Shown piece after piece: positions 34,830-47,800 of a DNA stretch of 64,000 bases; the stretch's first letter is position 1, and every line of letters begins with the position of its first letter. The notes under the pieces were generated by a model. That model did not search any database. It saw only the letters and a list, made by a program, of their open reading frames with translations, and had not been told where the DNA came from. Made by a program: the position numbers and the translations under genes. Source of the DNA: Brachypterus glaber (lineage: Eukaryota > Arthropoda > Insecta > Coleoptera > Kateretidae); the NCBI GenBank assembly GCA_958510825.1, contig OY294046.1, positions 496,001 through 560,000 on the forward strand. Reading direction: 5' to 3'.

Positions 34830-35372
34830 GTAAGTTTGTATTTTGAAAAACCGGACAATTCTTACATTAATTTTTAAAAAATGACACCAGACACTCTGGT
34901 CTAGACTCTAAATCAATGGGTTAGTACAACGTAGGACCCTTAATGTTAAAATTTTTGGTCTTTTTAAACACCTAAAACAAATATTTAGTGACTACTGAAA
35001 ATCAGGCCCGGGCACAAAGTTGCCGAGTACGGTCCCTCGAGGCCCGGCAAGCTTGTTAAAAAATAGACAATTTTCGTATAAAAGTAAAAAACTATAATTT
35101 ATCCAAATTTTACCAAAAATTATGCCAGCCTAGTACTTTGAAGTCTTTAGCTGAAAGCGTTTTCCAGTTATTGTGGTCACAAATTTCCCATGGACAGACA
35201 GAATTTTTTTTACGGAAATCATGTTTTTTAGATATAAAATGTCAAGAACCTCAACAGTTTAACGCTTTCAGTTCTGACCAATATTCAGATCGTAGAATAC
35301 ACCAATATTAAGTAAAAGTAAACTTTTTGAATGTGCTCCCACTTGCCGAAGTAAAAATTACGGTAAACATAC

Positions 35373-35516
35373 TTGAAATTGTTGTAAAATTTCTTCAGTT
35401 TTAAATTCCTTTGACCATATTTCCAATAAATCTGTTAGATAAAAGATGTGCGTTTCTTCGATTTTCTTAGATTTTATCATGTACAATTTGCTTTTATTTT
35501 GAAAAACTTTCCACAT
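35373..35516 (-). other. NHEJ1: Duplicate exon 1 of NHEJ1 (copy B, distal)
   Basis: This is a second intact copy of the 48-codon first exon of NHEJ1, with ATG and GTATGT donor. It could act as an alternative first exon with its own promoter. Confidence 0.8.
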
Positions 35517-35864
35517 CTCTTATAAACACAAAAACCCTTTGAACAAGAATAAACACAAAAAAAGTTAGGTTATGTCAAACGTAATGAAACATTGGAACTA
35601 CCGACTTCATACGTTTGAGCTAGTATCAAATATATTCAAAATTTTACAGTTAAACAGTACAAAAAAAAGTTTTTGTATAACAAAATTACAAAATAATATT
35701 CGGATAAATACATGTATCGTATATCATTTTTAAATTAAATTTTAAATGGGTTTAAAAATTTAAATATTTTGGCGCGCTAGTGACGTTTGGCGTCAGTGTC
35801 AGCATAACCTCAAAATTTTAAAAGTTGTCAAAAATTTATATTTCTTGTGTGATTATTAAAAAAT
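35517..35864. promoter_or_regulatory. Bidirectional promoter, copy B
   Basis: This is the second copy of the 348-bp head-to-head promoter, proximal for the plus-strand gene. The features are the same as in copy A. Confidence 0.65.
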
Positions 35865-38800
35865 ATGGAATTAAGCAGCGATTTAGTGTCCATTCAAGGA
35901 ATTTTTACCAGTCTAATCAAAAATACTGGCGAATTTACCAAAATCAACTACAGAGGAGGTAAGTTTGTATTTTGAAAAACCGGACAATTCTTACATTAAT
36001 TTTTAAAAAATGACACCAGACACTCTGGTCTAGACTCTAAATCAATGGGTTAGTACAACGTAGGACCCTTAATGTTAAAATTTTTGGTCTTTTTAAACAC
36101 CTAAAACAAATATTTAGTGACTACTGAAAATCAGGCCCGGGCACAAAGTTGCCGAGTACGGTCCCTCGAGGCCCGGCAAGCTTGTTAAAAAATAGACAAT
36201 TTTCGTATAAAAGTAAAAAACTTCATATTTTAAAACTTGTTCCTAAAAAAAAATTTAGGGAGCCAGCATTGGATTTTAGTGAGGGGTAAACCACTGACAA
36301 AATTTTGTACACCTTTTATGAGGAAATCTTTAAAGATTTCCCCCGAAAAGGAGGAAATCTTTAAAGATTTCAGATATTTTCTCCAGATTTCCTCCAATTT
36401 GTACACCAGAGTTCTTCTGTGGTTTACCCCTCAGATTTTGTAAAAAAACTCCCAATTCCACTAAAATGTAATTTTTTTTAATCTGTTTTTGGGGGACCTG
36501 GTGACCTTCCAGTACCTGGGATTTGAATCCCAGGGCCATTTTGGATGTGAAAAGGAACTAAAAATCTGAGGTAACATGGATGGTTTGGTAACTAGTGAAA
36601 CAGATTTTTAGATCCTGAAACAATTTTTTTATGTAGAGACCACTTCCAAAAATTTGTAGACAAAGTTCTGAGATTTTTGCTTGATCTTTAAGATTTCTGT
36701 AGATTTTTGGGATTTTTGAAGTCTTTGTAAAGATTTTCCAAAATTTGTACATAGACTTCCTACTATTTATCCTCCCATGACATTGCTAGTTATTACATCG
36801 GCACTTAGTGCTACTAAGTCAAAATCAGTAAAAAAAATTTTTGCGTCCGTCTGTCTGTCTGTCTGGGTGTAAACTCTCTAACTTCATTACTACATGAGAT
36901 ATCGACTTGCGATATTTTGCATATTGTTTCTTATCGTATTCCGAAGAGCTGATTAGATTTTGGGGGTAAACGATTGGGGGTAAGGGGGTAAAAATAGGGT
37001 AAAACTCTTATTTTTAGCGTTTTTTGTTTATAATTAAGGCAATTATTATTGTATTTGGTTAGTTTAGCACTTATATAAAAGATAATTTTAAATTGGTCAA
37101 AAAATGTTATAAACAACGTTTTCCTAAAACGCATTTTTTTTCGAGATATTGGCGTTTAAAACAGTAAAAGGTTTTTCAGCATATCTCACATATTTATAAC
37201 CTGATTTCAAAAAATTATATTTTAAATAAAAGCTCTTTTTAAGCACTATAAAAAATGTTATATACAGTTTTTTGCTAGAATATAATGTTTTAAAGATACA
37301 AAATTTAAAATCAAACAAAACACCTAGTTTGAAATTTGCAAACTAGATGGCTCTAGTGTACAATAGTGCCAATGTTTTGACAGGGTGCTTGCAACGTTTC
37401 ATCTAGTTTTTCACTATATCTATATGTTATAACAAACTCTTATTTTCAGGAAATGAGCAAAAAATACTAGATATTCTAGTAGAAATAGAAAAATTTCTAA
37501 TCGACAAGAAATACTTAATGAAAGATTTAAGATCTATTAACCCTATGTATAAAACTGAGTTGGAAAATATAGTATTCTTTTTAACACTTAATACTTCATT
37601 CAAAAGTACTTTGAATTTTCCTGAATATTCACATTTAATGAATATAATGCCCCAATTATCAAAATGTTTATTGGTGAATTTGGTGACTGGTTTGGAGTTG
37701 AGTCAGTTTTTATGTTTAGCAATGTGTAAACTACCAATGGAAAATTCAGTTGAAATTTTGGATGAAATAAATCAAATTTTGAGATTTGCAAGTCCTAATG
37801 TCCACTTAGAAAATGCTTCTCTCTATCTGAGCACTGTCTGCGATGTATTATCAAGTGTTGAATTAAATAACCAGGTAATGATTGATATTTTATACCAAGT
37901 ATACAGGTCAATTTGTAGAGCGGGCTCGCAAATCGGGTTACAACCATATACACGGAATTGGAGTAACAATAACATCTTAGTGATGACATTTTTAAGAAGT
38001 TATAATAACCTAAAAGCCAAAAACAGAACGGTACTTCTTAATGGGACTTAAAAAAACAAGAGGGTTTAATTTAAACTATGATACCCCCCCCCCTCTTAAC
38101 TTTTGAACAAGTTGAGATATAGACTTTAAATAAAACAACCCATACTATCTTTTAGCATATATTTGATATTTTCGTTTGGAGGGTTTAATTTAAACTATGA
38201 TACCCCCCCCCTCTTAACTTTTGAACAAGTTGAGATATAGACTTTAAATAAAACAACCCATACTATCTTTTAGCATATATTTGATATTTTCAGCTTTTAA
38301 CATGTGGACACAGGGGCATGAGGGGACATTTTTTTAAGTAGAAAGGGAGATCCTGTGATACATAAAGCTTATAAAATTCTCTATTAACTTTATATTTTTT
38401 TATTTGTTAAACATTTTTTTTAATGTTTTAATTCTTCATTTTTTTTTTGCTAAAAAATGCGACTTTTCAAGTTTTTTTTTTGTAAATTTTTATTAATCAA
38501 TTAAAATTAGTTTAAAATTATATTGACCATATAATTTTTATATTTTCAAAAAAAAAAAATGAATGTGCCGAATTTGATTTTTTTATGCGGTTTTATTTTG
38601 AAATTTTTATTTATATAATTTAAAATTAGATTAAAAGTATAATTTACGTTTCTGTATCATGAAAATAATCATTAAACAAAAATTGTTTGAATTTTTTTAA
38701 GAAATTTTGACGAAATTTTTAATCTTCATCACTTTCATCAGAGGGAAAAAAATAAAACTATATTGCCCATGAGAAAATTAACCTGCAAGGCGTCAGCCAA

Positions 38801-41800
38801 GCAGGTTAATTTTCGAGAGGGCAATATCGGTTTACCCATGAGTGCCATACAAGGTTTTATCCAATAAATAGCTTAGGAATTCATATTTTTATTAAAAAAT
38901 TTAATGACATTTACAAGAAAATAATTTGACAAGTGACAGTTGAGTGGGTAAAATAAATAATTATCCACTCAATAAAGTAAAAGCCACGCGGGAGTTATTA
39001 TTGAGTTTATCTATTTAAATTAAAGCTGGTAATTGTCTCATTATCTGTATGTATTGAATAATAGTTATTTATGGTACTAGTGGGTAAAGTAAGATATTGC
39101 CCATGAGAAAATTAACCTGCGAGGCGTCAGCCAATCAGGTTATTTTTCGAGAGGGCAATATCGGTTTACCCATGAGTGCCATACAAGGTTTTATCCAATA
39201 AAAAGCTTAGGAATTCATATTTTTATTAAAAAATTTAATGGCATTTACAAGAAAATAATTTGACAGGTGACAGTTGAGTGGGTAAAATAAATAATTATGC
39301 ACTCAATAAAGTAAAAGCCACGCGGGAGTTATTATTGAGTTTATCTATTTAAAATAAAGCTGGTAATTGTCTCATTATCTGTATGTATTGAATAATAGTT
39401 ATTTATGGTACTAGTGGGTAAAGTAAGATATTGCCCATGAGAAAATTAACCTGCGAGGCGTCAGCCAAGCAGGTTAATTTTCGAGAGGGCAATATCGGTT
39501 TACCCATGAGTGCCATACAAGGTTTTATCCAATAAAAAGCTTAGGAATTCATATTTTTATTAAAAAATTTAATGGCATTTACAAGAAAATAATTTGACAA
39601 GTGACAGTTGAGTGGGTAAAATAAATAATTATGCACTCAATAAAGTAAAAGCCACGCGGAGGTTATTATTGAGTTTATCTATTTAAAATAAAGCTAGTAA
39701 TTGTCTCATTATCTGTATGTATTGGATAAAATTTTTTTCTTATTTTTCTGTTTTTGTAGACTGAAGAAATGATAGACAGATTTATTGAAGTTTCAAACAT
39801 AATACTACAAAATCTAACCAGTTTCAACCCAGACAAAATCAAGAACTGGACACAAACAAAGATATACCAACATATGGGCTTCACATTATTAAAACTATTT
39901 GATTTATTATTACAGTGTGATAAAAATAAGGATACATTGGCAAAGTTTATTCAAAATGTGGTTGCAACCTGTTGTTCACTGATCAAAAATGTTACCCTCA
40001 GCGTATTTTGCTCATGGGCAGAGGTAATTTTGGGGCCCAAACAGCCATTCTTTTCATACCGGTTGTGACATTTTGACACATCCAAACACAAATATCTCAT
40101 TCTAAAACTATATTTAAATTTCTTTTTTGCACGACCAAGACTAAAACCTAATTTTACGCTTTCATTTTCGGGACTAAACTTGCCGTTTTTCTCCCTAGGG
40201 AATAAAAATCACGGCAACCTTGATAATATTAAAATATTATACTTACTATGTGCTTTGCTGGTTCAAAAATTAGGTTTGGTGGTGTTTTGTAATAAATTAG
40301 CGATTCAAACCAATTTATTTGATTTTAACAAAGAAAACCTTTAAAAATAACATTGTTATAACAATTTATATATAACTTAAAATTTATCATCTTCGTCCAT
40401 CTTTTTGACGTTTGTGTCAACAATATTAAAAAACAATTGAAATCGCGATAGCCATGAAACTGACTTTTCGCAATTTCCAGGCATCTTGATTAAATTACGA
40501 AAATAAAACAACCAATTTTAGACGAGTGGTTTTTAATTTTATCTACCTACCTAAATTATGTTTGGTCCTGCAAAAAATAATGTATATACCTCAGGACTAA
40601 ACTTGGCCAGTTTAGTCCCTTGGTATATAAATAACTATTTATTCGAATGATTCTAAAAGAAACACTTTTTGTTCATGTTTTACGCCCGCTAACTAAAACT
40701 TATATTAAAGCTTTTTAAAAGAAGATGCTTTACCTTTACTGTAATATTTATAAAGAAATAGGTCACTTTTGGTCTTGAACTAACTGTTCTTTTTGACCAG
40801 ATACAGTTATTATAATCATTTCATACAAAATAAAAATTTCTTCTATAATATAACCTTAAAATATGTGTTAACTGGTTAATCTGTATTCATCCACTAAAAT
40901 AAATTAAAAACACTAGATTTCAATTGTAAAATCAATTTCAATATTTATAATATTCATAGAACGGTTCAGAAGTATCACTATTTTCATAAAAGACACATTT
41001 TAACAGAAGCTATAGCTTTTTTAATTTGAAAATGAAACCGCACGCAAAAGAAACGATTCAATTGTTTTTTTAGCGATTTGATTGGATAACAATTTGTCAT
41101 GGATAACTAGATAAGTAATAAGACAATAAAAAGAAATATTTTTTGCAATTTAAAATTAAGTATATTTGAATAATTTATTATAATTAGTAACAATCGAATA
41201 AAAAATATTGTATAATACACGGGCAAAAAGTTAAATTTCGATTTCTAAGGTTTATTACCCTCGGGCCGGCCCCATCGCCCGGCCCTCGGCTTCTAAAAAC
41301 CTATCCAATCGAAAAACTTGACTTTTTGCCCTTGTATTATAAATAACTATTTCGGTACTCGATACCGCTTTCAAACGAATATGTAATATTTTTCAGAGTT
41401 TTTTTTTTCAAAAAAAAAAAAACTAAATTTTTTTCTAAAAATCTTTTCTTCAGATTTCAGTGGATGACGAGCGCCTGCAAAACACAATATCGGGAAAAGC
41501 ATATTCCGTAATGGAAGAATACCAAAAACACAGTTCAGCCAAAGAGTTGATTTTAATGTTGGCCAGCATAGCAAAAAAACCAAAATCATTAACGGAGCAA
41601 ATTCAAGAGGCAGATATGGCAACAATGATCAAGAAAATTAATAAAAATGATATGGACCAAAAACGCTGGTTTCAAGTAAGAACCTTTCTCTTTATAACAA
41701 AAAACAAAACAAAAATGTATTATTTTCTAGATTTTTTTTCAGATTGTTTGTTTTTTTTATTGGGGGATAATTGTTCGTGTGGCGTAATTATTATTAACCA

Positions 41801-44800
41801 CGTATTTTTCACATTTCTCGACGTTTTAGACCATTCTGAGTCAAAATCAGTAAAAAAAAATTTTGCGTCCGTCTGTCTGTCTGTCTGGGTGTAAACTCCA
41901 TTTCTACATGAGATATCGACTTGCGGTTTTTTGCATATTGTTTCTTATCGTTTTTTTGTTTATAATTAAGACAATTATTATTGTATTTGGTTAATTTAGC
42001 ACTTGTATAAAAGATAATTTTAAATTGGTCAAAAAATGTTATAAACAACGTTTTCCTAAAACGCATTGTTTTCGAGATATTGGCGTTTAAAGCAGTAAAA
42101 GGTTTTTTTAGCATATCTCACATATTTATAACCCGATTTCAAAAAATTATATTTCAAATGAAAGCTCTTTTTAAGCCCTATAAAAAATGTTATATACAGT
42201 TTTTTGCTAGAATATAATGTTTTAAAGATACAGAATTTAAAGTCAAACAAAACAGCTAGTTTGAAATTTGTAAACTAGATGGCTCTAGTGTACAATAGTG
42301 CCGATGTTTTGACAGGGTGCTTGCAACGTTTCATCTAGTTTAAGGGGGTATCGGCCACCGTAACAAAGTGTGACGAGGGTATCGAAAATGACACAAAATG
42401 TTGGCGTTTTTACGGACTTCTGATATTCATTTACCGAGGGCTTGCAAAATTTACAATTCTTTTTAACAGTGTTTTGAAATGTTTTTTTTTTAATATTGTT
42501 TAACCTTGAATAATAAATTGTTTTAGGCCCTGCTCAATACTCCAGTATTAAATAACCAAGAATCAATTGAGTGTGTCTACACTTACAGTCATCTTTGCAC
42601 CACTGAGGATGTGACAAGATTATTGCACCTTAGTCACAGCGCTACCAACGATCAGGCAAAAAAAATGGTCATAAAATGTGCAGGAACATTACAAACTGAA
42701 GATTTGCTCTTAGCTACCATCAGGTATACCACATTTTTCATAAATATGAGCCTTAAGTCATTTTTGTATAGTGAATATTAAAAAAATCGCGATATTTCCT
42801 TAAAAACGGTGCCTCGCGCTTAAATTTGTTGCCCTGTGAACCGCAATATTTGCTGGCGTCATAATTTTATATGGCTAAATTACATCGGCACTTAGTGCTA
42901 CTAAGAGTGCCGATGTATTGAAATCTTCGCCGAAAAGTCAAAATCTTTGACCATGTTTTTTCACATTTCTCGACGTTTTAGACCATTCTGAGTCGAAATC
43001 AGTAAAAAAAAATTTGGGTCCGTCTGTCTGTCTGTCTGTGTGTAAACTCTCTAACTCCATTTCTACATGAGATATCGACTTGCGGTTTTTTGCATATTGT
43101 TTCTTATCGTATTCCGAAGAGCTGATTAGATTTTAGGGGTAAACGATTGGGGGTAATGGGGTAAAAATAGGGTAAAACTCCTATTTTTAGCGTTTTTTGT
43201 TTATAATTAAGGCAATTATTATTGTATTTGGTTAATTTAGCACTTATATAAAAGATAATTTTAAATTGGTCAAATAATCAAACAACGTTTTCCCAAAACG
43301 CATTGTTTTCGAGATACTGGCGTTTAAAGCAGTAAAAGGTTTTTTTAGCATATCTCACATATTTATAACCCGATTTCAAAAAATTATATTTAAATAAAAG
43401 CCCTTTTTAAGCCCTATAAAAAATGTTTTATACAGTTTTTTTGCTAGAATATAATGTTTTAAAGATACACGTATTTTTTACTATTGACGTACATATTCAG
43501 ATTTGTGCATGTAAAAACAGACAAAATTGACGGGCAAAGGCGGACTTGTGCGGTTATTTGCGACATCATAATGCAGGTAAACGCGGATTCGTTTTTAACC
43601 CGCGGTTGTCTGGAAGTTAACTTAATTTATACCCGCATTTATGTCTGCCCATGGCTGCAATTTTCAACAGAGTAGTCCCACAAAAAATTGCACTTTTTGA
43701 CTTATATCTTCATTCTCTTTCAGATATTTCTGTACTTATGGATTTTCAAATATATTATTCCAAAATATAGAGCCTCAGCTGATGCTCCTTTTTAACAAAT
43801 TAAGTGAAAACCGAAAATTAGAGGAAAGTTTAGTTAAAGACGTTAATTTGTTATTGCTTCAAAATCCGCAGTTTCTTTTTAAATTTGTCTATCTAGAATG
43901 TTTGAAAAATTCATTTTATACTACTGCTTTGAGGGAGGTAAGTATCCATAGCTTAATATTTGTCGTACGACAAAAAAATACCGTTAAAAGTTATTTTTCA
44001 TTCTTTTTTTACCTTTTTTATACAATAATAGTAATTATATACCAAGGTAGAGAAGACATTTTTTATAGCCGAGCGTGCGAGAGTGCGATGCTATAATAAT
44101 CTTCTCTACCGTGGTTTATATATTAGTTTTTTCACTACTAGCACTATTTAACTATTTTCATTCAAATAATAAAATAAATTATTAACAGAAATGATATTTC
44201 TTGAATTTTTCATAAAAATCAATCTTTAATTAAATTCCTGTAAAAGATATTGGGTAAAATTTTTCGTAACCTACTGTCATCTCACAATGTGGGTTGGTAG
44301 CTTTCTGCATAACGCGGCCCAATTATTGTACATTGCCACAAAGGTTTTTTAAAAAAGAATATTATTTTTTACCAGAAATCGAACGTAACTCAGAAACCTA
44401 AACTTTGTAGATACGCCTGTTTGCCCTAAGCCCTTGGGGAACACTCAAGTATTACCAACGAACTAATAACTCTTCTCTCTAGAATAGGCATTTCATTTGT
44501 AAAAACTGACAAAAACGTAGCCAACATATACATTCCTCTGTCCTACTCGCACAGCTTTGTTCTAACAGAGACAACAATAACAGTTACTGGTAATTGTTAT
44601 TGTTCAGGCCTGAATATACCTACTATTTGTTTACAAACAAACCGAGATCTTGGCGATACTTTATATTAACAGTATGCGTATTCTAGAGAGAAGAGTTATT
44701 ACTTGAGTATTACGTAACGCAAACTGTACCAAAATTCATACACGTCATACCCCGATTCCCGCGTTATTAAAGACTGTAGAGATTTTTTTATTTCGGCTAC

Positions 44801-47800
44801 CCCCCTAGCACCCAAACCAAAACACGAAATCTCTACAGCCTTTAATAACGCGAGAAACGGGGTATGAAGTGTATGAATTTTGGTACAATTTGCGTTACGT
44901 AATACTTGAACGTTCCCTCGACATTATTGTTTTGTGTTTTAGGTATTTGTAGCCCTTTCTGATATTTCAAAAGTGGATGACTACGGACTGAAAATATTCA
45001 ATGACGTTATGGATACTGCCAGCATCCACTCTCAAAATAATAAATATTTTGTCGATTTTTTTAACACAATGCTAGAAATTCAGTATTTTACAAATGCTGC
45101 TGTACTTATGAAAATTCTTTACAAGAAATTAACAGAACAATTTCAAAAAAAGGCTTTTGAAGAATTAAATTTTACTTTAAAAATTTTATCGGTAAGTGAT
45201 GTGTTTTTTCAGAACTGGGCCGGCCCATAGTAGGAATTTTCAAGGTTTATTATTGCGTAAGCTATAGTAGAAAATACTCATTTCAAACCGCTTCATAATT
45301 ATTTATTATTTATATAATAAGTTTAAAAAAATATCCCCCAAAATTCAAAATTATAGTAAGTCTGACAACGCTGTACTAGAATTGAACAAATATTTTAAGA
45401 TTCTGAATGTATAAATAAATATTAACTAACTAAATATAAGGTTTTTCTGAGAGGTAAACGTATTTATCGAAGTATAACAGGATATTACACGAAAAATATT
45501 TAGGGCCACCTAAAAAGATGGCTATTTTATAAATAAATGTAACGAAATTATGTTTTAAAATATTATAATTGTTAAAATATATTAAGATTTATTTATATGA
45601 ATAAATTTGTCTCCAGCTGCCATTTTATGATGCAGGTAGAAATTTCCTAGTTGGCCACACCCCCTCTGAAAGTTAGAAATTAAACGTACTTATAACGTAT
45701 TTCTAACTTAAAAATCTAACGTTAGATTAACGTTTGTAACTAACGTTTGATTCTAACGTTAAAAAGCGGGACATTTGCACATATTTTATAACGTACTTTT
45801 ATACAGTTTTCTAACATTAGAAAAACGTTATTCTAACGTTAAATTTCTACTAGGGTAAACCTTATTTTTTGATATATTTTATTTTGTAGTATTAAATGTT
45901 TCGATAATCTAAAATTATTAATATTTGACTTTTATTTATTAATTTTTAGGATATCAATGTTAGAATTCCAATAAAAGAAGAAACGAAAAATTTAATTAAA
46001 TTGTTTTTTTCGATAATGGGCACATGTAGGTGCAAATTTTTGGAGTTTGAATTAGTTAGGCAAGAAAACGTTGAACAAGTTGTGAATATAATTACGAAAA
46101 AATGTGATAGAAATATGAACTCAGATTTTATAGGTAAGTGTGAAAAAAAAATACTGCTGCCAACAAGAAAATTCTTTCTTCTGTAGTTTTTCAAAAAAAA
46201 AAACAATTGAAAAATAATTTTTGCACGGCCAAGACTAAAACCTAATTTTACGCTTTCATTTTCGGGACTAAACTTGCCGTTTTTCTCCCTAGGGAATAAA
46301 AATCACGGCAACCTTGATAATATTAAAATATTATACTTACTATGTGCTTTGCTGGTTCAAAAATTAGGTTTGGTGGTGTTTTGTAATAAATTAGCGATTC
46401 AACCAATTTATTTGATTTTAACAAAGAAAACCTTTAAAAATAACATTGTTATAACAATTTATACATAACTTAAAGTTTATCATATTCGTCCATTTTTTTG
46501 ACGTTTGTGTCAACCATGTTAAAAAACAATTGAAATCGCGATAGCCGGGAAACTGACATTTCGCAATTTACAGGCATCTTGATTAAATTACGAAAATAAA
46601 ACAACCGATTTTAGACGCATGGTTTTTAATTTTATCTACCCACCTAAATTATGTTTGGTCCTGCAAAAAAGAGTGTATATACCTCAGGACTAAACGTGGC
46701 TGTTTTAGTCCCTTGCATTTCTGTTCATGCAGCGGGACTAAAACAGCCAGTTTAGTCCCTTGGTATATAAAAAGACCAATACTTTATGTCTTTATTTCAA
46801 ACCGTTGTCTACTTATCGTGATCAAAAATTTCCCAGACAGACAGACAGACCGTTGAGTAACCATTGCTTTTAATTCCAGTGCCAAATAACAGTGATGATG
46901 ACAATTTTACAACTTATTATAAAAACTGTCTATTAAGTGGAAAAGAAAAAACTATTTTCAAACACCTAATTGAAAATTTTGATATAAATAACTATGCAGA
47001 ATGTGTGAGCAGGTTAATTCAGGTAAATATTAATTTTTGATTTCCGTTTTTACACCGGCATTTAACACTAAGAGTGCCGATGTATTGAAATCCAAAAAAA
47101 AAATCATCTTTGACCATGTTTTCTTCACATTTCTCGACGTTTTAAACCTTCCTGCGTGGAAATCAGTAAAAACTAGATGAAACGTTGCAAGCATCCTGTC
47201 AAAACATCGGCACTATTGTACACTAGAGCCATCTAGTTTGCAAATTTCAAACTAGGTGTTTTATTTGATTCTAAATTCTGTATCTTTAAAACATTATATT
47301 CTAGCAAAAAACTGCATATAACATTTTTTATAGGGCTTAAAAAAAGCTTTTATTTAAAATATAATTTTTTGAAATCGGGTTATAAATATGTGAGATATGC
47401 TAAAAAAACCTTTTACTGCTTTAAACGCCAATATCTCGAAAACAATGCGTTTTAGGAAAACGTTGTTTATAACATTTTTTGGACCAATTTAAAATTATCT
47501 TTTAAATAAGTGCTAAATTAACCAAATACAATAATAATTGCCTTAATTATAAACAAAAAACGCTAAAAATAGGAGTTTTACCCCATCCTTACCCCCAATC
47601 GTTAACCCCTAAAATCTAATCAGCTCTTCGGAATACGATAAGAAACAATATGCAAAAAACCGCAAGTCGATATCTCATGTAGAAATGGAGTTAGAGAGTT
47701 TACACCCAGACAGACAGACAGACAGACAGACGGACGCAAAAATTTTTTTACTGATTTCGACTCAGAATGGTCTAAAACGTCGAGAAATGTGAAAAAAACG

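Larger units (their letters stand above)
33964..36221. repeat. Tandem duplication of the divergent promoter and both first exons
   Basis: Two units of 1,129 bp, 33,964-35,092 and 35,093-36,221, lie head to tail. By eye they are nearly identical; I noticed one difference (GTTTTCGAGTT versus GTTTTCCAGTT near 34,036/35,165), in NHEJ1 intron 1. Each unit contains NHEJ1 exon 1 (minus), the intergenic promoter and exon 1 of the divergent gene (plus). Near identity means either a very recent duplication or an assembly artefact. Confidence 0.95.

Noticed and set aside
37874..37880. CAG/GTAATG as the exon 2 donor of the helical-protein gene
   Set aside because: It is a better donor by consensus than ACG/GTACTT at 38,030, but the downstream 156 bases stay open and protein-like and both joins are in phase. 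It remains a real alternative.
40201..40345. Open frame shared by the two family B repeats (also 46,274-46,468)
   Set aside because: The frame is not intact in both copies and the repeat otherwise looks non-coding.
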